Shown: positions 14,611-22,861, counted from the stretch's first letter. The stretch: DNA of 37,935 nt from Streptomyces sp. CB02980 (GCF_014451325.2 NZ_JACSCH020000034.1:1-37935); one strand, 5' to 3'. Notes: generated by a model from the sequence alone, not told the origin. A program made the numbers and translations.

Positions 14611-15882
14611 ATGCAGCACCCCCGACGACGGATACGCAGACCCGTCGCCATGGCCGCGACCACGGCGCTCTCCCTCACGCTGCTCGCCTCCGCGAGCACC
14701 ACCCTCCCCGGGCCCGCCCCGGCCTCGGCGGGCCCCGTGGCCGCCGCGCCCGACGGCGCCCAGCTGGGGCCCTGCCGTATCGCCACCACGATGGGCGTGC
14801 AGATGTCGGAGGGGCTCCCCACGGCCCCCGGGTACGTGCGCTCCACGGGCCGGGTCAGGGCCCTGAACCTGATGATCGACTTCCCCGACGCCTCCGGGGA
14901 CGGCCCCGCGATGGACCGCTTCCGCGAGTTCTTCCCGCAGACCGCCGAGTGGTTCCGCGTCAGCTCGTACGGGCGGCTGCACTACCAGGCCGAGGCCCCG
15001 ATACCCGACTGGCTGCGCATGCCGAAGGCCTTCTCCGCGTACGGGATCGAGCGCGGCTCACCGTACGAACCGGGCTACCGCTCCCTCGTCGAGGACATCG
15101 TCACGGCGGCCGACCCGAAGGTCGACTTCAGCGCGTACGACCTGGTCAACGTCCTGGTCACGCCGAACGCCGGGCCCTCCGCCCTCGACACCGTCCTGTC
15201 CGTGACCTTCTCCGGAAACGACGACGCGCCCTACGCGGACGGCGTGCCCCTGGCCAACACGTCCTTCGTCTACAGCCGTCAGGACGACGGCTCCGGCAGC
15301 TTCGGGGAGACCGGCTACCGGGTCCTGCCGCACGAGAACGGGCACGTCTTCGGCCTGCCCGACCTGTACACCTCGGACGGCGGTGGGACCGTCGGGCACT
15401 GGGACATCATGTCCGAGGACTGGGGGGCCAACAACGACCTGCTCGGCTGGCACAAGTGGAAGCTGGGCTGGCTCGACAACGACCAGATCGGCTGCGCGTC
15501 CGGCACCGGCACCGGCGACTACACGCTCACCCCGCTGGCGGTCGCCGGCGGCCCCAAGCTCGCGTTCGTCCCGCTCTCCGACACGTCGGGGTACGCGGTC
15601 GAGGTCCGCAGCAAGGAGGGCAACGACGAGGCGGTCTGCGAGCACGGCGTCCTGGTCTACCGGGTGGAGTCCGACGTGGACACCGGCCACGGCCCGGTGA
15701 CCGTCTCCGACAGCGAGCACGCGAGCGGCGGCTGCACGCGGCGCGCCAACGTCCACGCGGAGCTGTCGGACGCGCCGTACCGCCCTGGAGAAACGTTCAC
15801 GGACCGGGCCAACGGCATACGGATCAGCGTGCTCGACGAGGACGAGGGCGGTACGTACCGGGTGCGGATCACCCGGAGTTGA
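14611..15882 (+). CDS. Secreted M6-family metalloprotease
   Basis: This is a 423-residue exported zinc protease. A signal peptide is clear: a basic start (MQHPRRRIRRPVAM), a hydrophobic stretch (ALSLTLLASAS) and a probable cleavage after Ala-Ser-Ala near residue 40. The zinc site HENGHVFGLPDLY (HExxHxxGxxDxY, residues 241-253) matches the M6/immune-inhibitor-A family, and the downstream WDIMSEDWG gives the expected Met-containing segment. Several cysteines suggest disulfides outside the cell. I chose the ATG at 14611 (GGAG about 12 bases upstream) because it gives a normal signal peptide; a GTG at 14575 with GGAAGGAG directly upstream is a good alternative. The target proteins are unknown. 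A CRP-like site lies about 450 bp upstream. Confidence 0.9.
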   Translation: MQHPRRRIRRPVAMAATTALSLTLLASASTTLPGPAPASAGPVAAAPDGAQLGPCRIATTMGVQMSEGLPTAPGYVRSTGRVRALNLMIDFPDASGDGPAMDRFREFFPQTAEWFRVSSYGRLHYQAEAPIPDWLRMPKAFSAYGIERGSPYEPGYRSLVEDIVTAADPKVDFSAYDLVNVLVTPNAGPSALDTVLSVTFSGNDDAPYADGVPLANTSFVYSRQDDGSGSFGETGYRVLPHENGHVFGLPDLYTSDGGGTVGHWDIMSEDWGANNDLLGWHKWKLGWLDNDQIGCASGTGTGDYTLTPLAVAGGPKLAFVPLSDTSGYAVEVRSKEGNDEAVCEHGVLVYRVESDVDTGHGPVTVSDSEHASGGCTRRANVHAELSDAPYRPGETFTDRANGIRISVLDEDEGGTYRVRITRS

Positions 15883-15894
15883 AACGGATCACGC

Positions 15895-16029
15895 GGAGTC
15901 GAAGCAGCCCGGAGTCGAGGCAGCGCCGGAGCCGAGGCAACTCCGGAGTCGAAGCAGCCCCTGAGTCGAGGCAACCCCGCATTCGAAGCAGCCACGCATT
16001 CGAAGCAACTCCGGAGTCGAAGCAGCCCC
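15895..16029. repeat. 17-bp tandem repeat, eight copies, between convergent genes
   Basis: Units resembling GGAGTCGAAGCAGCCCC start at 15895 (16 bp), 15911, 15928, 15945, 15962, 15979, 15996 and 16013. They show two main variants of the first bases (GGAGTCGA and GCATTCGA) and alternate AAGCAGCC/AGGCAACC centres. The array fills nearly all of the 161-bp gap between the M6 protease and acyl-CoA synthetase stops. Confidence 0.92.
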
Positions 16030-16043
16030 TGACTCGATTCGCC

Positions 16044-17798
16044 TCACGTGCCGCTGGTCGGGCCGCCCTGCCGGCCGACCCGCAGGCTGCCCCGCAGCTC
16101 CCGCTTGAGGAGCTTCCCGGTCGGGTTCCGCGGCAGTTCTTCCTCGCGTACGAGGACATGGGCGGGCACCTTGAAGGCGGCGAGGCGCGCACCCACGTGG
16201 GTGCGCAGCTCGTCGACGCCGACGGCGGCGCCCGGCCGCAGCCGGACGACGGCCGCGACCTCCTCGCCCAGAAGCGGGTGCGGTACGCCGAGGACGGCGG
16301 CGTCGACGACGTCCGGGTGCTGCTGCAGCACGTCCTCGACCTCGACGCAGTACACGTTCTCGCCGCCCCGGATGACCATGTCGGTGAGCCGGTCGACGAT
16401 GGCGACCCGCCCGTCCGGGTCCACGCGCGCGAGGTCCCCGGTCCGGAACCAGCCGTCCTCGGAGAACGCCGCGCGGGTCGCCTCCTCGTTGCCCCAGTAG
16501 CCGCGGACGAGGGACTGCCCGCGCAGCCACAGCTCGCCGACGCCCTCGGCGTCGGGCCGGTCGATCCGCACCTCGGTGACGGGCGTGGGCCGGCCGACGC
16601 TGCCGGGGTGGGCGCGGTACTCGGCGCCGACGTTGGACAGGACCCCGCCGCTGGTCTCGGTGAGCCCGTAGCCGTTGCGGGGCTCGAGCCGCTCCCCGTA
16701 CCCGGCGGTGATCCCGTCGACGATGCCGGGCGGGGCGGCGGCCCCGCCGGTGCTGAGCAGGGTGAGGCTGTCGAGCGGGTCGCCGGTGGCGCGGGCGAGG
16801 TCGAGCAGCTGGAGGGCGGTGGTGGGGACGCCCGCGTAGTGGGTGACGCGGTGCTCCCGGATCAGTTCGAGGGCCCGGCCGGCGTCCCACTTCCGCATCA
16901 TGACCAGGGTGCCGCCGGCCGCCATCACCCCGTAGAAGGAGGTGAACGCGGCCACGTGGAAGAAGGGGAACGTGGTCAGCGACACGGGTACGGGCCCCGT
17001 CCCGGGCACGTCCCCGCGCGCGAGGGCCGCGGCGGCGGCGAAGTACCGCGGGTTCATGGCGGCGCCGGCCTGCGCGAGGTGGGTGGCGACGGCGCCCTTG
17101 GGGCGCCCGGTGGTGCCGGAGGTGTAGATGATGGTGGCGTCGTGCTCGGGCAGGACGTCGACGAGGGGCGGCCCGAGGTGCGGATCGGCGTCGGGGACGT
17201 ACGGCACGAAGCCGGTCGCTCCGGGAGCGCCCTCGCGCTCCCCGTCCGTCCGGTCCGTTCGGTCCGCCTTGTCCGCCCCGCTCGCCCCGTCCGCCCCGCT
17301 CGCTCCGTCCGTCCCGTCCGCCCCGTCCGCCCCGTGGAAGACGATCCCGGGCACGTGGTTCCGGGCGGCCCACTCCCGTACGCGCCCGACCCGCTCCCCG
17401 TCGACGAGCAGCACCGCGGGAGCGCAGTCGTCGAGGGCGTACGTGAACTCGTCCTCGGTCCACCAGGCGTTGAGCGGTACGGCGACGAGACCGGCGAGCT
17501 GGGCGGCCCAGAAGGCGACCTGCCACTCGGGGTGGTTCCGCATGGCGACCACGGCCCGGTCCCCCGGCCGCAGCCCGTACTCCCCGACGAGCCGCCGGGC
17601 GAGCCCGCAGGCTGCGTCGAAGAACTCGCGGTAGGTCGTCCGCCCGTCCTCGGACACGAGGAACACCCGGTCGCCGTAGCCCCAGACGACCTCGACGAAC
17701 TCCCGCAGCGTGCGGGGCCCGGAGGCGTACACCCCGTCCTCGACGGCGAAGGGAGCCCCGTCCGCAGTGAGCCGCTCGTCTCCACCTGGCACCGCCAC
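16044..17798 (-). CDS. AMP-dependent acyl-CoA synthetase / fatty acid-CoA ligase
   Basis: This 584-residue ANL-superfamily enzyme activates a carboxylic acid with ATP to an acyl-adenylate and then forms the CoA thioester. Motifs are IIYTSGTTGRPKGA (residues 223-236), NGYGLTETSG, GWFRTGDLARVDPDGRV, DRLTDMVIRGGENVY and the C-terminal catalytic lysine in NPTGKLLKREL. The overall type is FadD-like; the chain length of the substrate cannot be told. Residues 156-190 form a Gly-Ala-Asp/Ser/Thr-rich repeat insert between the two halves of the N-terminal domain, encoded by 9-bp repeats. The GTG start at 17798 has an AGGGGG-type site upstream. It is divergent from the RHH regulator, and the shared promoter region contains a pentanucleotide array and RHH-type operators, so it may share that control. 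Confidence 0.92.
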   Translation of the reverse strand: MAVPGGDERLTADGAPFAVEDGVYASGPRTLREFVEVVWGYGDRVFLVSEDGRTTYREFFDAACGLARRLVGEYGLRPGDRAVVAMRNHPEWQVAFWAAQLAGLVAVPLNAWWTEDEFTYALDDCAPAVLLVDGERVGRVREWAARNHVPGIVFHGADGADGTDGASGADGASGADKADRTDRTDGEREGAPGATGFVPYVPDADPHLGPPLVDVLPEHDATIIYTSGTTGRPKGAVATHLAQAGAAMNPRYFAAAAALARGDVPGTGPVPVSLTTFPFFHVAAFTSFYGVMAAGGTLVMMRKWDAGRALELIREHRVTHYAGVPTTALQLLDLARATGDPLDSLTLLSTGGAAAPPGIVDGITAGYGERLEPRNGYGLTETSGGVLSNVGAEYRAHPGSVGRPTPVTEVRIDRPDAEGVGELWLRGQSLVRGYWGNEEATRAAFSEDGWFRTGDLARVDPDGRVAIVDRLTDMVIRGGENVYCVEVEDVLQQHPDVVDAAVLGVPHPLLGEEVAAVVRLRPGAAVGVDELRTHVGARLAAFKVPAHVLVREEELPRNPTGKLLKRELRGSLRVGRQGGPTSGT

Positions 17799-17960
17799 CG
17801 CACAACCCCCTGAGCATCCGCTCGTCGTCCCAGCGCGGCGACGCTATGCGCACCCCCGAACCGGGTCAACCCCGGCGGCCCGCCACGAGGCGCTCACCGC
17901 GAGGCGCTCGCCGCGAGCGGCAGCGGTACGGGCGACACTGCCCGGCCCGAGCCGCCCGGC

Positions 17961-18080
17961 CCGACCCGACCCCGCCCGACCCGACCCGACCCGACCCGAC
18001 CCGACCCGACCCCGCCCGACCCGACCCGACCCGACCCGACCCGACCCGACCCGACCCGACCCGGCCCGGCCCGGCCCGGC
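17961..18080. repeat. Pentanucleotide (CCGAC)n microsatellite, 24 units
   Basis: There are 120 bp of 5-bp units, mostly CCGAC, ending in four CCGGC units. Bases 17961-18000 and 18001-18040 are identical, including a single CCCGC variant in each, so part of the array arose by a 40-bp duplication. It sits between the divergent acyl-CoA synthetase and RHH genes, immediately upstream of the operator array. It explains much of the 386-bp gene-free stretch 17799-18184. Confidence 0.95.
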
Positions 18081-18093
18081 ATCGCGGCCATCG

Positions 18094-18174
18094 TGGCGCC
18101 AACCCGGCAACACTCTGGCGCAGCGTGGCGCACTATGGCGCCAGATGACTTGCAATGGCGCCACGATGGTGCCA
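18094..18174. promoter_or_regulatory. Phased TGGCGCCA operator array upstream of the RHH gene
   Basis: Sites and start positions are: TGGCGCCA 18094; TGGCGCA 18116; TGGCGCA 18126; TGGCGCCA 18136; TGGCGCCA 18156; TGGTGCCA 18167. Spacings are 22, 10, 10, 20 and 11 bp, that is multiples of about one helical turn. All sites therefore face roughly the same side of the DNA, as needed for cooperative binding by RHH dimers. The last two sites fall between and on the -35/-10 boxes of the RHH promoter. Confidence 0.78.
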
Positions 18175-18178
18175 CTAT
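18150..18178 (+). promoter_or_regulatory. Promoter of the RHH gene, overlapped by operators
   Basis: TTGCAA (18150-18155), a 17-bp spacer and CACTAT (18173-18178) lie 6 bp before the ATG at 18185. There is no Shine-Dalgarno, so the mRNA is probably leaderless. The spacer is filled by TGGCGCCA and TGGTGCCA, which suggests direct repression by occlusion. Confidence 0.6.
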
Positions 18179-18184
18179 TGCGTC

Positions 18185-18724
18185 ATGGACCTCACCCCGT
18201 ACGTGGACAATCTCCGCCATGAGCTCGGCGTGGCCGCCCAGGCGGGCGGCGACGAAGCCCGCGCCCTGGCGGACCGACTCACCGGACAGCTCGAGTCGGC
18301 CGCCCGGCTGACCCTGCTCAACGCCCTGTCCGACGCGATGGACGAGATCACCCGCGACCTCGCGCCCGGCTCGGTCGATCTGCGGCTGCGCGGCCTGAAC
18401 CCCGAGTTCGTGGTGACCGCGCCGCCCACCGCCGACCTCTTCGAGGAGGCCGAGACCGCGCTGCCGGCCCCGCCGCCCCCGGTCACGACCCCCGTGGAGG
18501 GCGAGGACGGCGCCACCTCCCGCATCAACTTCCGGCCGCCGGCCCAGCTCAAGATCCGGGTCGAGGAGGCCGCGAGCCGCGAGGGACTCTCGGTCAACGC
18601 CTGGCTCGTCCGGGCCGTGGCCGCGGCTCTCGAGCCGGGCAGCGCGGCGGGCCGCACCACCCGCAAGGGCACGACGGGCGTGGGTCCCGCCGTCGGCCAG
18701 GGCTTCACCGGTTGGGTCCGCTAG
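18185..18724 (+). CDS. Ribbon-helix-helix (HicB/Arc-like) DNA-binding regulator
   Basis: The protein has 179 residues. The N-terminal half (1-75) is helical and amphipathic, residues 76-112 are a Pro/acidic linker, and residues 112-150 form a ribbon-helix-helix domain: strand RINFRPPAQ, then helices LKIRVEEAASREG and SVNAWLVRAVAAAL. A basic, Gly-rich tail ends GQGFTGWVR. Genome pipelines often label such proteins HicB-family antitoxin, but no HicA toxin is next to it, so a stand-alone repressor is more likely. The ATG at 18185 lies 6 bp from a -10 box and looks leaderless. The promoter is covered by phased TGGCGCCA sites that recur before the ABC exporter downstream; I infer autorepression and control of that operon. 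A DUF4097 gene follows after 109 bp. Confidence 0.82.
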   Translation: MDLTPYVDNLRHELGVAAQAGGDEARALADRLTGQLESAARLTLLNALSDAMDEITRDLAPGSVDLRLRGLNPEFVVTAPPTADLFEEAETALPAPPPPVTTPVEGEDGATSRINFRPPAQLKIRVEEAASREGLSVNAWLVRAVAAALEPGSAAGRTTRKGTTGVGPAVGQGFTGWVR

Positions 18725-18833
18725 CCGCCCGCACTGCCCGCGCCCGGCACCACCGGGGCCCGCACACATCACTGCCGCACCGAGGCACGTCACCCCGGCA
18801 CTTACCTCTCCTCAGTCAAAGGACGGCACAGCC

Positions 18834-19670
18834 ATGCCTACGTTCGACACCCCCGCACCCCTCTCCGCCACCATCGAGATCGAGATCGGGCGGGCCCGGA
18901 TCGTCGCGGGCAAGCGCACCGACACCGTCGTCGAGGTGACGCCGAGCGACCCCGGCGACAAGCTCGACGTCCAGGCCGCCGCCGAGACCAACGTGACCTG
19001 CACGGGTGGAAAGCTGCTGGTCAAGGGCCCCAGGAAGCGCTCGCTCTTCGGCAAGATCGGTGCGGTCGACGTGACCGTCGAACTGCCCGCCGGCTCGGAT
19101 CTGACCTGCAAGACGGGCCTCGGCGAGCTGATCGGCGAGGGCCTGTTCGGGAACTGCCGCCTCACCACCGCCGCCGGGGACATCCAGCTGGACGAGGCCG
19201 CGGCCGTACGGCTGAAGACCTCGCACGGCGACATCCTGGTCGACAGCACGACCGGCGAGACCGAGATCCACGGCTCCGGCCGGGTGCGGATCGGCCGGAT
19301 CGACGGATCGGCGACGATCCGCAACCTCAACGGCGAGACCACGGTCGGCGAGATCACCGGCGAGCTGCAGGTGAACTCGTCCAACGGACCCATCGGCGTG
19401 GGCCGTACGGAGTCCTCGGTCACCGCCAAGACCGCCAGCGGCGCCATCCGCCTCGGCGAGGTCGTCCGCGGCCGGATCACGCTCGACTCCGCCGCCGGCG
19501 GCCTCGAAGTCGGCATCGCCGAGGGGACCGCGGCCTGGCTCGACGTACGGTCCACGGCCGGCCGCGTACGCAACGAACTGGGTGCGGCGGAGGGCCCGGG
19601 CCAGTCCGAGGAGACCGTCGAGGTCCGCGGCCGCACGAGTGTCGGCGACATCGTCATCCGCCGCGCGTAA
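18834..19670 (+). CDS. DUF4097 family beta-strand repeat protein
   Basis: This 278-residue protein has no signal peptide or membrane segment. From about residue 80 onward it is a succession of short beta strands with GxxxIxxxxG-type periodicity (GDIQLDEAAAVRLKTSHGDILV, shown in part), the parallel beta-helix/adhesin-like pattern of DUF4097. AAAGGA lies about 10 bp before the ATG. Family members are common beside transporters and envelope-stress regulators in Firmicutes and Actinobacteria, but no biochemical role is established. Here it follows the RHH regulator and precedes a GtrA-like membrane gene, probably in one transcript. Confidence 0.82.
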   Translation: MPTFDTPAPLSATIEIEIGRARIVAGKRTDTVVEVTPSDPGDKLDVQAAAETNVTCTGGKLLVKGPRKRSLFGKIGAVDVTVELPAGSDLTCKTGLGELIGEGLFGNCRLTTAAGDIQLDEAAAVRLKTSHGDILVDSTTGETEIHGSGRVRIGRIDGSATIRNLNGETTVGEITGELQVNSSNGPIGVGRTESSVTAKTASGAIRLGEVVRGRITLDSAAGGLEVGIAEGTAAWLDVRSTAGRVRNELGAAEGPGQSEETVEVRGRTSVGDIVIRRA

Positions 19671-19710
19671 AACACCCGGAACAACGAACCGAGGGGGGGA
19701 CGGAAGCCCG

Positions 19711-20301
19711 ATGGAACGCGGACCACAGACCAGCACCACCGGCACTCCCGGCGCTCCTGGCGCCCCCGGCGCCACCGGTGCTCCCCGCACCACCGGCGCT
19801 CCTGGCGCCCCCGGCGCCTTAGCCTCCTTCGTTCGCTTCGTGATATTCGGCGGCGGAGTCGGCCTCGCGTCCAGCGCGGCCGTCGCCCTGCTCGCCGCCC
19901 TCCTGCCGTTCGCCCTCGCCAACGCGCTGGTCACCGTCGTCTCGACGATCCTCGCGACCGAGCTGCACGCCCGCTTCACCTTCGCGTCGGGGCTCCGGCC
20001 CTCCGCCGGACGCGGCCTGCTGCGCTGCGGCCTCCGCCACCACCTGCAGTCCGCCGGAACGGCCGCCGCCGCCTTCTCCGTGACCACCCTCGCGGTGCTC
20101 GTCCTGCACGCGATCGAGAGCACCCCCGGTCTCGCCGTCGAGCAGACCGTCTACCTCTCCGCCTCGGGCCTCGCCGGCGTCGGCCGCTTCCTGGCACTGC
20201 GCCTGTACGTCTTCGCCACGGCCCGCAAGCAGCCCGTGCCGGTCACCCTCGACCTCCACCGGGCCCCGACGCGACGCGAATTGCTCACCACCGCGTCCTG
20301 A
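19711..20301 (+). CDS. GtrA-like four-helix membrane protein with collagen-like N-terminus
   Basis: The protein has 196 residues. Residues 11-37 are nine triplets with Gly (once Arg) every third position, mainly Gly-Ala-Pro, encoded by 9-bp repeats. About four hydrophobic segments follow from residue 40, beginning FVRFVIFGGGVGLASS, with the second ending LATELHARFTF, and a later segment ending FLALRLYVF, which is characteristic of the GtrA/DPMS family. GtrA proteins are thought to move or present polyprenyl-linked sugars in the membrane. The ATG at 19711 is preceded by a GA-rich stretch and GGAAG. It lies 40 bp after the DUF4097 gene, so it is probably co-transcribed. The collagen-like leader is unusual for the family. 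Confidence 0.75.
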   Translation: MERGPQTSTTGTPGAPGAPGATGAPRTTGAPGAPGALASFVRFVIFGGGVGLASSAAVALLAALLPFALANALVTVVSTILATELHARFTFASGLRPSAGRGLLRCGLRHHLQSAGTAAAAFSVTTLAVLVLHAIESTPGLAVEQTVYLSASGLAGVGRFLALRLYVFATARKQPVPVTLDLHRAPTRRELLTTAS

Positions 20302-20438
20302 CCCGACCGGGAGCGGCGGCGATCCAGGCCGCTCGACCCCGCACCACGCGGGCCGCTCGCGCACCGCACTTCTCCCACACCTCTCGCGCCCCGCAGGCGC
20401 ACCCACCCCGCACCCATCCCGTATCGCCCCCGCGCCGC

Positions 20439-20450
20439 CATGGCGCCATG
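20439..20450. promoter_or_regulatory. Single TGGCGCCA-containing palindrome upstream of the MMPL gene
   Basis: CATGGCGCCATG is a perfect 12-bp palindrome with the TGGCGCCA core at 20441-20448, 124 bp before the MMPL start. Unlike the two arrays it is isolated, and the promoter around it does not match theirs, so control by the RHH protein is uncertain. Confidence 0.4.
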
Positions 20451-20573
20451 TCGTGCTGCCTGCTGCCCCACCGACCTGGGCACGCGACCCACGCACCCCC
20501 GGGCCGCGACCCCACTCGCCCGCTCACCCCGCTCACCCCGCCCGACCGCCAACCACCCAACGGGAGCCCCACC

Positions 20574-22850
20574 GTGGCTACGTTCCTCTCCAAACTGGGC
20601 CGCCTCGCCTTCCGCCGCAAGGGGGTCACGCTGCTGCTCTGGCTGCTGGCCTTCGTCGGCATGGGCGTCGCCGCCTCGTCCGCGCCGACGCCGCCCGCCG
20701 ACACGTTCTCGATGCCGGGCACCGAGTCGCAGGAGGCCTTCGACCTGCTGACCGAGAAGTTCCCCGACGCGAGCGTCGACGGCGCCACCGCCCGGGTCGT
20801 CGTCCGCGCCCCCGGGGGCACGAAGATCACGACACCCTCGACGCGCACCGAGGTCGAGCGTCTCGTCGCCGGGCTGGGGACATCGTCCCCGCAGGTGGTG
20901 GCCGTCGCCGACCCGTACAGGTCCCCCGCCGTCAGCATCAGCGAGGACGGGACGACCGCCTACCTGGTGGTGACGTACAAGGTCCCCGCGGCAGAGGTCG
21001 ACGACAAGGCGCACGACGCGCTCGACGCCGCCACCGAGCGGGCCCGCGAGGCGGGTCTCACCGTCGAGGCCGGGGGTGACGCCGTGAAGATCGAGCAGGC
21101 CATGGGCGGCACGGGCGAGCAGATCGGCATCCTGGTCTCCGCGTTCGTCCTCGTCCTGACCTTCGGCTCGATGATCGCGGCCGGAATGCCGCTGATCACC
21201 GCGCTGATCGGGGTCGGCATCGGTATCTCGGGCATCACGGCCCTCGGCTCCACCTTCGGCCTCTCCGGCACCACGTCGACCCTCGCGATGATGATCGGCC
21301 TCGCGGTCGGCATCGACTACGCGCTGTTCATCGTGTCCCGTTTCCGCGCCGAGCGGGCCGAGGGACGGACGCCCGAGGAGGCCGCGGGACGGGCCGTCGG
21401 CACCGCCGGCTCGGCCGTCGTCTTCGCCGGTCTCACCGTCATCGTCGCCCTCGCCGGGCTCGCCGTCGTGAACATCCCGATGCTCACCAAGATGGGCCTC
21501 GCCGCGGCCGGCACCGTCGCCGTCGCCGTACTCGTCGCGATCACGCTGGTCCCCGCCCTGCTCGGCCTCGCACCGGTCAAGGTGATGGCCCGCAAGGGAC
21601 GCCTGCGGTACGCCGTGAAGCCGCTGTCGGACCGTCAGCGCCGCAGGGCCGCCAAGCACGAGGCGAAGCTCGCCCGGAAGACGAAGCCCAACCTGGGCAC
21701 CCGCTGGGCCCGTTACGTCCTGCGCCACCCCGTGGTCGTCCTGCTCGTCGGCGTGATCGGCCTCGGCACCATCGCCGTACCGGCCGCGAGCCTGGAGCTC
21801 GGTCTGCCGGGCGAGGGCCAGATGTCGACGCAGACGACCCAGCGCAAGGCGTACGACCTGCTCTCGGAGTCCTTCGGGCCCGGCTTCAACGGCCCGCTGA
21901 TGGTCACGGTGCAGACCAGGTCCACCGACAGCACCAAGGCCGCGGACGCCAGGACGGCGGGCGACGAGATCGGCAAGGCCCTCGCGAAGACCCCCGGCGT
22001 GGCCTCGGTCTCGCCGGCCACCGCCAACAAGGCGGGCGACACCGCGATCCTCACCGTCGTCCCCACCACCGGCCCGACCGAGAAGAAGACCGAGGAACTG
22101 GTCCACGCCCTCCGCGACACCGCCGACGGCCTGGAGCGGAGCACCGCGTCGCGGATCCTCGTCACCGGCCAGACGGCCATGTTCATCGACTTCTCGCAGA
22201 CCCTCGACGACGCGCTCCTGCCCTATCTGGCGCTGGTCGTGGGGCTCGCCTTCCTCCTCCTGATGGTGGTCTTCCGCTCCGTCCTGGTCCCGCTGAAGGC
22301 GGCCCTCGGGTTCCTGCTCTCGGTGGCGGCGGCGCTCGGCGCGGTCGTGGCGGTCTTCCAGTGGGGCTGGCTGGCCGACGTCTTCGGCATCGACGCGCCG
22401 GGCCCGATCATGAGCACGATGCCGATCTTCATGATCGGCGTGGTCTTCGGCCTCGCGATGGACTACGAGGTCTTCCTGGTCAGCCGGATGCGCGAGTCGT
22501 ACGCCCACGGTGCCCGCCCGGGCGAGGCGGTCGTCGACGGCTTCCGCTACGGCGGCCGGGTGGTCGGCGCGGCCGCGGTCATCATGATGAGCGTCTTCTC
22601 CGGCTTCATCGTGGAGGACAACGACTTCGTGAAGATGATCGGCTTCGCCCTCGCGATCGCGGTGCTCTTCGACGCCTTCGTGGTCCGGATGGCGATCGTG
22701 CCGGCGCTCTTCGCCCTGCTCGGCAGGTCCGCCTGGTGGCTGCCGAAGTGGCTGGACCGGATCCTGCCCCGCGTGGACGTGGAGGGCGAGAAGCTCGCCG
22801 AGACGCAGTCGGCGCCACGCTCGCCGCGGGAGAGCACCCTGGTCGGCTGA
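20574..22850 (+). CDS. MMPL/RND-family transporter
   Basis: This is a 758-residue inner-membrane exporter of the MmpL/ActII-3 type. The topology is a first TM helix (LLLWLLAFVGMGVA), a long extracytoplasmic domain, a block of TM helices with GIDYALFIVSRFRAE, then a duplicated half with AMDYEVFLVSRMRESYAHG. The Asp-Tyr pairs in these two segments are the proton-relay residues typical of MMPL proteins. Relatives export lipids, siderophores or antibiotics. The GTG at 20574 has GGGAG eight bases upstream; in-frame codons further upstream give implausible sequence. A 272-bp gap with a palindromic site separates it from the GtrA-like gene, so it may have its own promoter. A strong terminator follows. 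Confidence 0.92.
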   Translation: MATFLSKLGRLAFRRKGVTLLLWLLAFVGMGVAASSAPTPPADTFSMPGTESQEAFDLLTEKFPDASVDGATARVVVRAPGGTKITTPSTRTEVERLVAGLGTSSPQVVAVADPYRSPAVSISEDGTTAYLVVTYKVPAAEVDDKAHDALDAATERAREAGLTVEAGGDAVKIEQAMGGTGEQIGILVSAFVLVLTFGSMIAAGMPLITALIGVGIGISGITALGSTFGLSGTTSTLAMMIGLAVGIDYALFIVSRFRAERAEGRTPEEAAGRAVGTAGSAVVFAGLTVIVALAGLAVVNIPMLTKMGLAAAGTVAVAVLVAITLVPALLGLAPVKVMARKGRLRYAVKPLSDRQRRRAAKHEAKLARKTKPNLGTRWARYVLRHPVVVLLVGVIGLGTIAVPAASLELGLPGEGQMSTQTTQRKAYDLLSESFGPGFNGPLMVTVQTRSTDSTKAADARTAGDEIGKALAKTPGVASVSPATANKAGDTAILTVVPTTGPTEKKTEELVHALRDTADGLERSTASRILVTGQTAMFIDFSQTLDDALLPYLALVVGLAFLLLMVVFRSVLVPLKAALGFLLSVAAALGAVVAVFQWGWLADVFGIDAPGPIMSTMPIFMIGVVFGLAMDYEVFLVSRMRESYAHGARPGEAVVDGFRYGGRVVGAAAVIMMSVFSGFIVEDNDFVKMIGFALAIAVLFDAFVVRMAIVPALFALLGRSAWWLPKWLDRILPRVDVEGEKLAETQSAPRSPRESTLVG

Positions 22851-22861
22851 GCACCGACAGC

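Noticed and set aside
15895..16029. CRISPR array
   Set aside because: The 17-bp units are contiguous with no spacers, vary in sequence and have no cas genes nearby; it is a plain tandem repeat.
14535..17813. 1092-codon open frame on the plus strand
   Set aside because: It runs out of frame through the M6 protease, the 17-bp repeats and antisense to the acyl-CoA synthetase. The two recognised proteins explain the DNA.
18185..18724. HicAB toxin-antitoxin system
   Set aside because: Only the RHH (HicB-like) part is present. No small HicA-like dsRBD toxin lies on either side, and the operators extend to an exporter operon.
20439..20450. Third operator array of the RHH regulator at the MMPL gene
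   Set aside because: Only one palindrome is present. In DNA of this composition one or two chance copies are expected over a window of this size, and the promoter layout does not match, so I list it only as a weak site.
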